Shown one piece after another: positions 16,819 to 26,730 of a stretch of DNA of 64,000 nucleotides. The position numbers were made by a program, and so were the translations under genes. Positions within the stretch are counted from its first letter, which is position 1; each line of letters starts with the position of its first letter. Source of the stretch: JASHSH01 sp036490215 (GTDB lineage: Bacteria > Pseudomonadota > Alphaproteobacteria > Rhodospirillales > Magnetospirillaceae); assembly GCA_036490215.1 (NCBI GenBank), contig DASXEH010000002.1, positions 4,895 through 68,894 on the forward strand. Reading direction: 5' to 3'. The notes beneath the pieces are model-generated. The model searched no databases. It was given only the letters and a program-made list of their open reading frames with translations, and was not told the DNA's origin.

Positions 16819-19800
16819 ATGGTTTTGCCAGATAGCGGTCAGCTGGCACCATGGTTGACGAGTTTGGGCGGGAATGTCGTGGCGGGTGGCGCCGCGATCA
16901 TGCTCTATGCCGCAATCAAGGGCATCTTCGATCGTGAAAGCCGGCTGCGCGATTCTCTCGCGATCGGCCTGATCTTCGGCTGCGCGGCTTTGGTCGCGAT
17001 GCGGTTCACGATCGAGATCGGCTCCGGCATCATCATCGACACCCGCAATGTCTTCATTCTGATCGGCAGCCTGTTCGGCGGCCCGATCGGCGCCGGGATC
17101 GCCACTGTGATGACGGCGGCCTATCGCCTGACGATGGGCGGGATCGGCGCCGCCCAAGGTTTCGTCAGCATCTTCCTGACCGGCGCTTTAGGTACGGCAA
17201 TTGCGCTGCGCTATGGCGAGCGCGTTCGCGCTTTCGGTTATCGCGAGCTTGGCGCTGTCGCCCTAGCGGAAGCGGTGCTGACTGTTCTATGGCGCCGTTT
17301 CTATTACGACGTCGTTGTCGATCTGCCGGGCCTGCCGCTCGGCGCCGAGATCGCCGTCTTGATCACCTTCGTGCTGAGCATCCTGCTTCTCGGCACGGCG
17401 ATGAGCATGACCCACTACCGCATCTGGTGGCAGACCGAGAACCGCCTGTCGGATCTGCTGACCACGGCATCAGATCTGGTATGGGAAACCGACCTCGAAC
17501 GGCGCCTTACCTTCGTCTCAGGGCGCCATCTGGCCATTCTCGGCTATACGCCAGACGAGTTGATCGGGCGGCCCATCGACGATTTCCGCAGCGGTTGGCT
17601 GACTGACGAGGACCGCGCCGCATTTTCTGCGGCACGCACCGCCCACCGCCCCTTCAGCGACCTCACCGCCGTCATGAAAACCAAGGACGGTACGGAAAGG
17701 CTGTTGCTGACGCAGGGCGTGCCGATGTTCGACGCGAACAGGCGATTCATCGGCTATCGCGGAACGGCAACCGACATCACCGATCGCGAGCGCATGGTGG
17801 TCGAGTTGCGCGACCGCGAGGAAGAATTGCGCATCAGCCGCGACCATTTGGCGCGGGCACAGCAGGTCGCCGCCGTTGCCAGCATCGATGTGGATCTGCT
17901 GACCCTGGAAACACTGTGGTCCGATCACGCGTATAAACTGTTCGATCTGGACCCGGGACCGACGATCCCCGATCTCGCCAAGATCCTTTCCGCCGTCCAT
18001 CCCGCCGATCGCGATCTGTTGGGTGACTCGATCAAAGAGTCCCGGCGCGGCCACGACACGGCGAACATCGAATTCAGGGTCGTCCACCGCAATGGCGATG
18101 TTCGATGGCTTCATCGCATAGCGCTGATCGTCCGCGATGCGGGTGGCAAGCCAATCCGGATCACCTCGACGATCCGCGACATCACCGCGCAAAGGAAAAA
18201 TGACGATGCTCTTCGCGCCAGCCAGGAACACCTTCTGCTGGCGCAGGAGGTGGCGCATCTGGCCAGCGGCGAGGTCGATCTGGCCACCGGCGTGGTATCT
18301 CTGAGCGACACCTCCGCCGTGATTCTTGATTTCGACATGGTATCGGAACCGATAACTTACGCGCTCTTCATGACGCGCGTGCACCCGGAAGATTTGCCGA
18401 TGATCTCCGCGATCTTCGAACGCACGCGGCGTGGCGAAGACACCGAGCCCGCGATCTTCCGATTCATTCACAAAGCCGGTCCGATGCGATGGCTGCAACG
18501 CAATGCCGCTATCCGGCGCAACGAAGCCGGCGTTCCCACCACCGCTGTGATCACGTATCTCGACGTCACCGAGCGCGTCGAAATGGAAGGAACACTGCGG
18601 CAGAGCCGCGAACATCTGGCGTTGGCGCAGCAGGTCGGCCAGATCGGCAGTGCCGAACTCCACATCAAGACAGGAAAGACGCGCTGGTCCGACGCCTGGT
18701 TCAACATCTTGGGACTCGATCCGAAGGTTGCCGTCGCCGGCTCCGACACCTATCTCGCCTGCATCCATCCCGACGATCGCGATCTCGTCAAATCGCGCAC
18801 CACGCGAAGCCATACCGGCCAGACCAACGAACCCTCCGAATACCGTATCGTCCGGCCGGATGGAGAAACGCGCTGGATTTACACACGCACGACGGTGCTG
18901 GGCGACACCGCCATCGCCACGCTGCAGGACATCACCGACCGCAAGCGCGCCGAGATCGAGTTGCGCGAGCGCGAGAACCAGCTTCTGGTGACCACGAGCC
19001 ATCTGGCCAGCGCACAGCGTGTCGGCAAGATGGGTAGCGTCGAGATCGATCCGCAAACCGGTTGGGCTACCTGGTCGGCCGAACAGTATCACCTGCTCGG
19101 CTTCGATCAGGCGAAGGGCCGGCCGTCGGCAGATCAATATTATGGCGGCGTTCATCCCGACGATCGCCAGCGCCTAAGGGATATTCGGGCGCGGGAACTG
19201 TCGAGCCACGAGACGGAACCAGTCGACTATCGCTGGCTGGGCTCGGGTGGGCCAATGCGATGGATTCGCCGGCATGCGGAACTGATCCGCGATGCCGATG
19301 GCAAACCGACACGGTGGATTGCCGTCCACCAGGACATCACAGAAGAACGGCGCTCCGCAGCTCAGCTGATCGACCGGGAAGCACAGCTCAACCGCAGTCG
19401 CGAACATCTGGCGATTGCGCAGCTGATCGCCAAACTGGGCAGTATCGAGCTGGATCTGCGCACCAACGAACTTTACTGGTCCGAAGAAGTATATCGCATC
19501 CTTGGGGTCGAACCGGCGGCCGTTCCCAGCGTCGGCCAGTTTCGCGCCGTGGTTCATCCCGATGATCTGCCGACCTTCGATGACGTCGGGCAACGCGTGC
19601 GCGAAGGACACGACGTCGAGCCGAGCGAGCTTCGGCTTCTTCGCCCCGACGGCGAGACGCGCTGGATATTGCGGTCGGTGCGCGTATTCCGCGACGATGC
19701 CGGCAATCTCAGCAAAAGCGTAGCCACGCTTCAGGACATCACCGATCTCAAGAAGGCCCAGTTCGAACGCCAGCAGCTCGAACGCCAATTGACCCAGGCG

Positions 19801-20922
19801 CAGAAAATGGAAGCTGTCGGCAATCTCACCGGCGGCGTCGCGCACGACTTCAACAATCTCCTATCGGTCATGCTGGGCCGGTTGGAGATGGCCGAAGAGG
19901 ACATGGCCGATCGCCCCGAGGTGCGCGAGTGGATCCGCACCTGCATCAAGGCGGCGCATCGCGGCGCGGCGCTGACCCGCAGTATGCTCGCCTTCTCGCG
20001 TCAGCAGGCATTGCAACCGGTCGATCTGGATCTCGGCGCCGTGGTCGGCGAAATGATGGAGCTTTTGCCGCGCACACTGGGCGAGACGATCGAAATCCGC
20101 ACGATCCGCTCGGAGAGCCTCTGGTCGTGCCGGGCCGATCCGGCACAGGTGCAGAACGCGCTGCTCAATCTGGCGCTGAACGCACGTGACGCCATGCCAG
20201 GCGGCGGCACGTTATCGATCGAGACGTCGAATGCCCATCTAGACGAAGTCTATGCGATGAAGGCGACCGATGTGACACCGGGAGACTATGTCTGTCTGTC
20301 GGTCTCCGATACCGGCACAGGCATGCCGCCCGATGTGATCGCGCGCGCCTGTGAGCCGTTCTTCACCACGAAGGAAGTCGGCAAAGGCAGCGGGCTTGGC
20401 CTCAGCATGGTCTACGGCTTCGTCAAACAGTCGGGCGGACATCTCAGAATCTACAGCGAGGTCGGCACCGGCACGACGATCCAACTCTATTTTCCACGCG
20501 GTGCATCGAAGTTGACGGCGGTCGAAGCGCCGCAGGATCAGTGGCGCAAAGTTGCCGATGGCGAGACGGTGCTGGTCGTCGAAGACGATGAAGACATGCG
20601 CGCCCTGGCGGTAACGCAACTCGAACGGCTCGGTTATCTGGTCTTTGCCGGAACCAACGCCGCCGAAGGGCTGAGCCTGGTTCGTCAGCACCCCAAAGCG
20701 ACGCTGCTCCTAACCGATATCACGCTGCCCGGCGGCAAGGACGGACGGAAACTGGCTGAGGAAGCAGTGCAGCATTCGCCGTCGCTGAAAATCCTGCTCA
20801 TGTCTGGATACAGTGAGAGCATGCTGACGCGGAGCAAGCCATCCGATATCGGCATTCCGCTTCTGCAAAAGCCCTTCGGCATCCGGGATTTGATCGAAAA
20901 ACTCAGGATCGTCATAGCTTAA
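16819..20922 (+). CDS. Hybrid histidine kinase: LytS-type 5TMR sensor, six PAS, HisKA-HATPase, REC
   Basis: A 1367-residue inner-membrane sensor. Residues 1-200 are a 5TMR_LYT module (DTRNVFILIGSLFGGPIGAG then RLTMGGIG). One PAS domain (about 205-330, DLVWETDLERRLTFVSGR) is followed by five PAS_3 repeats starting near 337, 466, 595, 722 and 857, each led by a helix like SREHLALAQQVGQIGSAE. The HisKA domain has phospho-acceptor H1009 in GGVAHDFNNLL; the ATPase domain has NLALNARDAMP and GSGLGLSMVYGF; the receiver has phospho-acceptor D1300. No separate response regulator or output gene adjoins it. The ligand is unknown. It is paralogous to the next gene. Confidence 0.93.
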   Translation: MVLPDSGQLAPWLTSLGGNVVAGGAAIMLYAAIKGIFDRESRLRDSLAIGLIFGCAALVAMRFTIEIGSGIIIDTRNVFILIGSLFGGPIGAGIATVMTAAYRLTMGGIGAAQGFVSIFLTGALGTAIALRYGERVRAFGYRELGAVALAEAVLTVLWRRFYYDVVVDLPGLPLGAEIAVLITFVLSILLLGTAMSMTHYRIWWQTENRLSDLLTTASDLVWETDLERRLTFVSGRHLAILGYTPDELIGRPIDDFRSGWLTDEDRAAFSAARTAHRPFSDLTAVMKTKDGTERLLLTQGVPMFDANRRFIGYRGTATDITDRERMVVELRDREEELRISRDHLARAQQVAAVASIDVDLLTLETLWSDHAYKLFDLDPGPTIPDLAKILSAVHPADRDLLGDSIKESRRGHDTANIEFRVVHRNGDVRWLHRIALIVRDAGGKPIRITSTIRDITAQRKNDDALRASQEHLLLAQEVAHLASGEVDLATGVVSLSDTSAVILDFDMVSEPITYALFMTRVHPEDLPMISAIFERTRRGEDTEPAIFRFIHKAGPMRWLQRNAAIRRNEAGVPTTAVITYLDVTERVEMEGTLRQSREHLALAQQVGQIGSAELHIKTGKTRWSDAWFNILGLDPKVAVAGSDTYLACIHPDDRDLVKSRTTRSHTGQTNEPSEYRIVRPDGETRWIYTRTTVLGDTAIATLQDITDRKRAEIELRERENQLLVTTSHLASAQRVGKMGSVEIDPQTGWATWSAEQYHLLGFDQAKGRPSADQYYGGVHPDDRQRLRDIRARELSSHETEPVDYRWLGSGGPMRWIRRHAELIRDADGKPTRWIAVHQDITEERRSAAQLIDREAQLNRSREHLAIAQLIAKLGSIELDLRTNELYWSEEVYRILGVEPAAVPSVGQFRAVVHPDDLPTFDDVGQRVREGHDVEPSELRLLRPDGETRWILRSVRVFRDDAGNLSKSVATLQDITDLKKAQFERQQLERQLTQAQKMEAVGNLTGGVAHDFNNLLSVMLGRLEMAEEDMADRPEVREWIRTCIKAAHRGAALTRSMLAFSRQQALQPVDLDLGAVVGEMMELLPRTLGETIEIRTIRSESLWSCRADPAQVQNALLNLALNARDAMPGGGTLSIETSNAHLDEVYAMKATDVTPGDYVCLSVSDTGTGMPPDVIARACEPFFTTKEVGKGSGLGLSMVYGFVKQSGGHLRIYSEVGTGTTIQLYFPRGASKLTAVEAPQDQWRKVADGETVLVVEDDEDMRALAVTQLERLGYLVFAGTNAAEGLSLVRQHPKATLLLTDITLPGGKDGRKLAEEAVQHSPSLKILLMSGYSESMLTRSKPSDIGIPLLQKPFGIRDLIEKLRIVIA

Positions 20923-21160
20923 CCGATACGTCGATAAGCCCCCGCAGGGTATCGGCCAAGCGGTGATAAGATTTGTTCAGCCCCACCTTCGGCGACTGCG
21001 CAGCATTCCCATCTGTCTCAAGTGCTGCGGCGCCCCAGAAAACCTTTCCATTCTGGTAGGTGATCGCATCCGCCTGCGCTAGGATAGTTCCTCAGGGGGC
21101 AAAATATAGGACGAGGACCGACCGGGTCTCCTTCGCTCGTCCGGTCGGCCATGTTGATAC

Positions 21161-24100
21161 ATGGACGGACTTGAGTACGACCTGCTTTCAAAGTGGCTAT
21201 TGCTGTTCGGCGAAAATGTCGCCGTTGCGATCGTCGTCGTGGCCGTGTTCGCCGCGGTCGGGCCATGGATCGAGCGCCGCAACCGCTGGCTCATGTCGAA
21301 CTTTCATGGCGTGGTCTTCGGTCTAAGCGCGATCATCTCGACCACCTACCCGGTCACATTCGCGCCCGGCGTGTTCCTCGACATGCGCAACGTGTTCGTG
21401 CTGATGGGAAGCCTGGCCGGCGGCCCCGTCGCTGCCGCCATCGCCGTATGTCTGACGGTCGCCTATCGCATCTATATCGGCGGCGCGGGAACGATCGTCG
21501 GCATCGGCGCGGTTCTCATCGCGGCCGGCGGCGGACTTCTCGTCGTCAGGCGCTATGGGCCGCGCGTCCGCGAACTCGGCGTTCTTCATTTGATGGCCAT
21601 CGGCCTGGGTGTCGCGGTTGCAACCCACATTTGGGGACGCTCGCTGTCCCTGTTGAAGGGATTGCCCCCGCTGCCGATCGAAGCGGTGGTAGCAACGCTC
21701 ATACTCTACCCGATGGCAACCGCGCTGCTCGGCCTCACGATCAACTCGATCCGCTACAGCGTCTGGCGACAGTCACAGCGAGAGTCGGCGGCGGAACTCG
21801 AACGCCGCGACCGCGAATTGCGCATCAGCCAAGACCATTTGGCATTGGCGCAGCGGGTCGCTCATATCGGCAGCATCGAAGTCGATATTCCTTCGATCAA
21901 GGCGGTGTGGTCCGACGAGATCTATCGGCTGTTCGGCCTTGCGCCGGGGCGAACCAGCTTCGAATACTTCCTGTCCGCAATTCATCCCGACGATCGTCCG
22001 GGCATGATGGAAGACCACAAGTTGTTGGCGCGCGGCGAGGCGCTGCCGCCACGCGAATACCGCGTCATCCATCCCGACGGCCAGGTCCGCTGGCTTTACC
22101 GCCATGTCGAACTGTTGCGCGACGCGACCGGTGCGCCGGCGCGGCATATCTCGACCTTTGTCGACATCACCGACCGCAAGCAGATCGAAGCGGCGCTGCG
22201 CACCGGTGAGGCGGCGCTTCTCTCCAGCCGCGAGCACCTCGCGCGCGCGCAAGCGATCGCCCATATCGGCAGCGCCGAAATTGATCTGGCCGGCGGTATC
22301 GGCGCCGATCGCTGGTCCGACGAGCTCTACCGAATACTGGGCATCGAACCCGGAAGCATCCCGTCGTCTTTCGACAATTTCATCCCGTTCGTCCATCCCG
22401 ATGATCGCGAGAAGATGCTGACCATCCGTGCCGCCACCGAGGCGGGCAAGGCCCCTGAGCCCTGCGAATACAGGATCATCCGGCCTGATGGCGAGATTCG
22501 TTGGCTCTATAGACAGTCCGACAAACTCTACGACGCGCGGGGACAGGCGATTAAAGCCGTGGTGTCGCTGCAGGACATCACCGAACGTCGCCGCTTCGAT
22601 TTCGAACTGGCCCAGCGCGAGACGGAGCTTCAGCGCAGCCGCGAACATTTGGCGCAGGCGCAGCGCGTCGGCATGGTCGGGAGCGCCGAATTCGATCTGG
22701 TCGGGGGAAAACACACTTGGTCGGACGAGTTGTTCCGACTCTTCGGATTGCAGCCCGGCGCGGTAGCCCCCGGCTTCAAGCAATTCCTCGATCTCGTCCA
22801 TCCGGAAGACCGTGGCGTGATGCTCGATATCCAGGACGCCACGCGACAGGGTCGCGGTGTCCCGGCAGCTGAATTCCGCGTTCTGCGTTCCGATGGCGAG
22901 GTGCGATGGCTGCAGCGTCAGTCAGGCGTCGTCACCGGCGAGAGCGGCAAGACAACCACGATCATCGTCTCGTTCCACGATATCACCGACGGCAAGCGTG
23001 CGGGGATGGCGCTGCACGACCGTGAGGAGCAGCTGCGCCTCAATCAAGACCATCTGGTGATCGCACAGAAGATCGGCCGCATTGGCAGTGCGGAACTCGA
23101 CCTCGAAAACAGGGTCACGTTCTGGTCCGACGAACACTATCGCCTGCTCGGCATCGAACCGCATGAGATGCCGCCCACCTCCGAGACCTTGCTTAGCTTC
23201 ATCCATCCCGACGATCGAAGCGTTATGAAAGGTACCTTTGTCGGCGCCCGCGAGGGTCTGCCTGCGGTGCCGCTGGAATATCGAATCGTCCGGCGCGATG
23301 GCGAGCTGCGCTGGATTCGTCGCGTCCAGGATATTCTTTACGACGCGACCGGCAAACCGACCAAGCTGATCGCCACGCATCAGGACATCACCGAGCGCAA
23401 GGCAAGCGAAGAAGCCTTGCGTGAACGCGAGGCCCAGCTTGTTGCCAGCCAGGACCATCTGGCGCTGGCGCAGCGTGTCGGCAAGATCGGTAGCGCCGAA
23501 TTCGATTTCGCGACCAGTACGACGCGCTGGAGCGAACAGCTTTTCGAGATACTGGGGCTCGACCCCGCCAAGACGACGCCGTCCTTCGAGGCGCTTCTTG
23601 CGGTTCTGCCGCTGGAAGACCACGAACTTGCGCGACGGCTCAGAGCGCAGGAGCTCAACCGCATCGCCAGCCCGGCCCGCGAGTGGCACATCATCCGGCC
23701 CGATGGTGAGCGGCGCTGGGTGCTGCGCCAAGCCGAGATGGTGATGGGCGAAGGCGGCAAAGCAAGCAAGAACATCAGCACCTTTCAGGACATCACCGAT
23801 CGCCGCCGCATGGAGGAGGAACTTCAGGTCAGCCGCGAACACCTGGCGCGTGCGCAGCGGATCGGCAGGATCGGCAGCGCCGAAGTCGATCTGCAGACGA
23901 AGCGCGCCTACTGGTCGGACGGGATGTTCGACCTTCTGGGACTCGAACGCAGCAAAGCGACGATCGGGGGCGATACGTTCATGAATGCGGTCCACCCCGA
24001 TGACCGTGAGCTCGTCGCGCAGCACCGCACCATCGCTTTGCGCGGCGCGACAACGATGCCCCTCGAATTCCGTATCGTGCGGCCGGACGGTTCGACCCGG

Positions 24101-25798
24101 TGGATCTACCATAAGGTCGAGATGGTTCTCGGCGCCGATGGGCGGCCTCACAAGCTGATCGGCATCGATCAGGACATCACCGATCTCAAACAGGCGATGC
24201 AGGAGTTGGGCGAACGCGATGTCCAATACCGCGACAGCCAGAAGCATCTGGCGTTGGCGCAGCGCGTTGGCCGGATCGGCAGCGTCGAATTCAACCGCAC
24301 CACCAACGCCTCGCAGTGGTCCGACGAGATGTTTGCGCTTTTTGGCCTTGATCCCGCAACGGCACAAACCGGCGAGGCAACCTTCCTCTCGGTTATTCAC
24401 CCCGATGACCGAGAGGTGATGCGCCGACGCCGCGACAATCTGGTGCGTGGGGAATCGAATACCGTGAACGAATTTCGCATCCTCCGTGCCGATACGGGCG
24501 AGATGCGGTGGATTCAATCGCAGTCGGGCCCGATCGCCGACCCGGATTCGCCCAACATCGCTGTCGCCACCTTTCAGGACATCACCGAGCTCAAGCTCGC
24601 GCAAAACCAACGCGAAGAAGTCGAGCGTCAGCTGATGCAGGCACAGAAGATGGAGGCCGTCGGCAATCTGACCGGCGGCATCGCACATGATTTCAACAAC
24701 CTGCTCAATGTGATCCTGGGACGGCTCGATCTGATCGAGAGCGAACTGTCCGATCGGCCGTTGTTGCGCGAATGGGTGCAGATCTGCTCGGCCGCGGCCC
24801 GCAAGGGCGCCAGCCTGACACGCAATATGATGGCCTTCGCGCGCCAGCAGCCGCTGCGCCCTACGGCGATCGATCTGACCGAATCGATTCGCGAGATGGT
24901 GCGCATTCTCCAACGGTCTTTGGGTGACGCGATCGAGATCAAAGTCGTCGTCGAGGATGGGCTCTGGATTTGCGAGGCCGATCCGGCGCAATTGCAATCG
25001 GCGCTGCTCAACCTGGCGCTCAATGCGCGCGACGCGATGCCCGATGGCGGCAAACTGACGATCGACGCCCATAACGGACGCCTCGACGCCAACTACGCCG
25101 CGCGCAATGCCGACGTCAAACCGGGCGACTATGTCATCCTGGCCGTGACCGATACCGGCACGGGCATGCCGGCCAATGTGATCGAACGTGCCTTCGAGCC
25201 GTTCTTCACCACCAAGGAAGTCGGCAAAGGCAGCGGCCTTGGCCTCAGCATGGTCTATGGCTTCGCCCGCCAATCGGGCGGCCATGTCAAAATCTATAGC
25301 GAGATGGACCACGGCACGACGATCCGCTTGTACCTGCCGCGCTCGACCAAAGTAGAGACTGAAGCGGAACCAGAAGCGGCGCTGACGGTCGAGACGCCGC
25401 ACGCGGAAATCCCGCCACTGGTCAATGGTCACGAGACGATTCTGGTGGTCGAAGACGACGACGATATGCGCGATCTTTCCGCCGCCGTTCTCGAACGCCT
25501 CGGCTATGTGGTGCTGAGCGCACGCGATGCGGAGTCGGCCATACCTGTCTTTGCCGCCCACCCCGAGATCGCGCTGCTGCTGACCGATATCTCACTGCCC
25601 GGCAGCATGAACGGCCGCAAGCTCGCCGATCAGCTGACGGGGCTGCGCCCGACGCTGAAAGTGCTGTACATGTCCGGCTACAGCGAAGATGCGGTCATCC
25701 ATCAGGGCCGCCTCGACCCTGGCGTACGCTTGCTGCAGAAGCCTTTCCAGAACGAAGACCTCGCCTTCCAGATCCGCGCCGCCCTGAGCGACGGTTGA
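21161..25798 (+). CDS. Hybrid histidine kinase: LytS-type 5TMR sensor, seven PAS, HisKA-HATPase, REC
   Basis: A 1545-residue paralogue of the preceding kinase. The N-terminal 5TMR_LYT module (DMRNVFVLMGSLAGGPVAAA, RIYIGGAG) spans residues 1-200. It is followed by seven PAS_3 repeats starting near 221, 352, 490, 628, 762, 890 and 1025, each about 130 residues with a lead helix of the type SREHLARAQRIGRIGSAE and a closing F/LQDITD strand. HisKA has H1176 in GGIAHDFNNLL, followed by an ATPase domain and a receiver with D1476. The receiver makes it a hybrid kinase that presumably passes phosphate to an unlinked histidine phosphotransfer protein. Spacing from the first kinase is 238 bases, with no terminator recognised. 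Confidence 0.93.
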   Translation: MDGLEYDLLSKWLLLFGENVAVAIVVVAVFAAVGPWIERRNRWLMSNFHGVVFGLSAIISTTYPVTFAPGVFLDMRNVFVLMGSLAGGPVAAAIAVCLTVAYRIYIGGAGTIVGIGAVLIAAGGGLLVVRRYGPRVRELGVLHLMAIGLGVAVATHIWGRSLSLLKGLPPLPIEAVVATLILYPMATALLGLTINSIRYSVWRQSQRESAAELERRDRELRISQDHLALAQRVAHIGSIEVDIPSIKAVWSDEIYRLFGLAPGRTSFEYFLSAIHPDDRPGMMEDHKLLARGEALPPREYRVIHPDGQVRWLYRHVELLRDATGAPARHISTFVDITDRKQIEAALRTGEAALLSSREHLARAQAIAHIGSAEIDLAGGIGADRWSDELYRILGIEPGSIPSSFDNFIPFVHPDDREKMLTIRAATEAGKAPEPCEYRIIRPDGEIRWLYRQSDKLYDARGQAIKAVVSLQDITERRRFDFELAQRETELQRSREHLAQAQRVGMVGSAEFDLVGGKHTWSDELFRLFGLQPGAVAPGFKQFLDLVHPEDRGVMLDIQDATRQGRGVPAAEFRVLRSDGEVRWLQRQSGVVTGESGKTTTIIVSFHDITDGKRAGMALHDREEQLRLNQDHLVIAQKIGRIGSAELDLENRVTFWSDEHYRLLGIEPHEMPPTSETLLSFIHPDDRSVMKGTFVGAREGLPAVPLEYRIVRRDGELRWIRRVQDILYDATGKPTKLIATHQDITERKASEEALREREAQLVASQDHLALAQRVGKIGSAEFDFATSTTRWSEQLFEILGLDPAKTTPSFEALLAVLPLEDHELARRLRAQELNRIASPAREWHIIRPDGERRWVLRQAEMVMGEGGKASKNISTFQDITDRRRMEEELQVSREHLARAQRIGRIGSAEVDLQTKRAYWSDGMFDLLGLERSKATIGGDTFMNAVHPDDRELVAQHRTIALRGATTMPLEFRIVRPDGSTRWIYHKVEMVLGADGRPHKLIGIDQDITDLKQAMQELGERDVQYRDSQKHLALAQRVGRIGSVEFNRTTNASQWSDEMFALFGLDPATAQTGEATFLSVIHPDDREVMRRRRDNLVRGESNTVNEFRILRADTGEMRWIQSQSGPIADPDSPNIAVATFQDITELKLAQNQREEVERQLMQAQKMEAVGNLTGGIAHDFNNLLNVILGRLDLIESELSDRPLLREWVQICSAAARKGASLTRNMMAFARQQPLRPTAIDLTESIREMVRILQRSLGDAIEIKVVVEDGLWICEADPAQLQSALLNLALNARDAMPDGGKLTIDAHNGRLDANYAARNADVKPGDYVILAVTDTGTGMPANVIERAFEPFFTTKEVGKGSGLGLSMVYGFARQSGGHVKIYSEMDHGTTIRLYLPRSTKVETEAEPEAALTVETPHAEIPPLVNGHETILVVEDDDDMRDLSAAVLERLGYVVLSARDAESAIPVFAAHPEIALLLTDISLPGSMNGRKLADQLTGLRPTLKVLYMSGYSEDAVIHQGRLDPGVRLLQKPFQNEDLAFQIRAALSDG

Positions 25799-25831
25799 CC
25801 GGCGACGGCTGATCTCCCTCACATAGCCCCC

Positions 25832-25860
25832 TTGCGCGATGCCGGAGCTGCCGTCATTAT
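25832..25860 (+). promoter_or_regulatory. Candidate promoter of the thi transport operon
   Basis: TTGCGC and CATTAT are separated by 17 bases, a good housekeeping promoter. Transcription would start near 25867, just before the TPP riboswitch. The -10 overlaps a 7-bp hairpin (GCCGTCA-TTA-TGACGGC, 25850-25866) that may also end transcription of the upstream kinase. Confidence 0.5.
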
Positions 25861-25869
25861 GACGGCCTT

Positions 25870-25957
25870 CAGCGGGGGGAGCCGATAGTCGGCTGAGAGG
25901 CTCCATCGAGGAGCGACCCCTAGAACCTGATCCGGCTCGTACCGGCGTAGGGACGCG
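25870..25957 (+). promoter_or_regulatory. TPP riboswitch (THI element)
   Basis: The conserved thi-box blocks occur in order: GGGGGGAGCC, GGCTGAGAGG, then GACCCCTAGAACCTGATCCGG and TACCGGCGTAGGGA. These are the pyrimidine-sensing and pyrophosphate-sensing helices of the thiamine pyrophosphate riboswitch. The final GTAGGGA is also the only Shine-Dalgarno-like sequence before the GTG start at 25963, so TPP binding probably hides it and blocks translation. This ties the downstream ABC genes to thiamine supply. Confidence 0.95.
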
Positions 25958-25962
25958 AACTC

Positions 25963-26730
25963 GTGATTGCCTCTTCGTCCATCCTTCCGTCCGATTTTGC
26001 GCGTGCCGCGCCCGGGATCGCCGTGCGCAACGCGCGGCTGGTCTACGAAGGCGCGCCTCTGTTCGATGGGCTCGACTTCGTTCTCGAGGCCGGACGCTGC
26101 ACCTGCCTTTTAGGCCCGAGCGGGATCGGCAAATCGAGTCTGCTGCGCCTGATCGCCGGCCTGGCCGAAGGCGCCACCGGTGCGGTCGAGGCCAGCGACC
26201 ACAGACCGCTGAACGATCGCGTCGCGTTAATGGCGCAGCAGGATCTGCTGCTGCCCTGGCTGACGGCCTTCGAGAACACGTTGCTCGGTTTCCGCCTGCG
26301 CGAGCAGACGCCGCCGCGTGAAACCGCGATCGAACTGCTCAAGCATCTCGGCCTGATCCATGCGATGCATCTGCGCCCAGCCGCGCTGTCGGGCGGCATG
26401 CGGCAGCGCGTCGCGCTCGCCCGGACCTTGATGGAAGATCGTCCTGTCGTGCTGATGGACGAGCCGTTCTCGGGCCTCGACGCGATCACGCGTTTGCGCC
26501 TGCAAACCCTCGCGGCCAATGAGCTGCGTGGCCGCACGGTGCTGCTGGTGACGCATGATCCGCTGGAAGCCCTGCGGCTCGGCCATCGCATCGTCGTCAT
26601 GACTGGCCGGCCGGCACGGCTTTCCGATCCGCTCGAACTCGCGAGCCCCACGCCGCGCGATCCGACCGATCCCGATCTGCTGCGCCGCCAGGCCGAGTTG
26701 CTCGACCGTCTCGCCGCGGAGCCCGCCTGA
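25963..26730 (+). CDS. thiZ: ABC transporter ATP-binding subunit, pyrimidine/thiamine precursor import (ThiZ-like)
   Basis: 255 residues starting at GTG, six bases after the TPP riboswitch; no in-frame ATG precedes the conserved region. Walker A is LLGPSGIGKSSL, the signature is LSGGMRQRV and Walker B is VVLMDEPFSGLD, followed by the switch histidine in LLVTHD. It belongs to the SsuB/TauB/ThiZ importer ATPases, and the riboswitch points to ThiZ, which energises uptake of formylaminopyrimidine, a thiamine pyrimidine precursor. Its stop overlaps the permease ATG by one base. Confidence 0.88.
   Translation: MIASSSILPSDFARAAPGIAVRNARLVYEGAPLFDGLDFVLEAGRCTCLLGPSGIGKSSLLRLIAGLAEGATGAVEASDHRPLNDRVALMAQQDLLLPWLTAFENTLLGFRLREQTPPRETAIELLKHLGLIHAMHLRPAALSGGMRQRVALARTLMEDRPVVLMDEPFSGLDAITRLRLQTLAANELRGRTVLLVTHDPLEALRLGHRIVVMTGRPARLSDPLELASPTPRDPTDPDLLRRQAELLDRLAAEPA

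Noticed and set aside
22922..25561. 879-codon minus-strand open frame antisense to the second kinase
   Set aside because: The plus strand encodes a full kinase with conserved PAS, HisKA and REC motifs; the antisense frame is a GC-bias shadow that repeats because the PAS units repeat.
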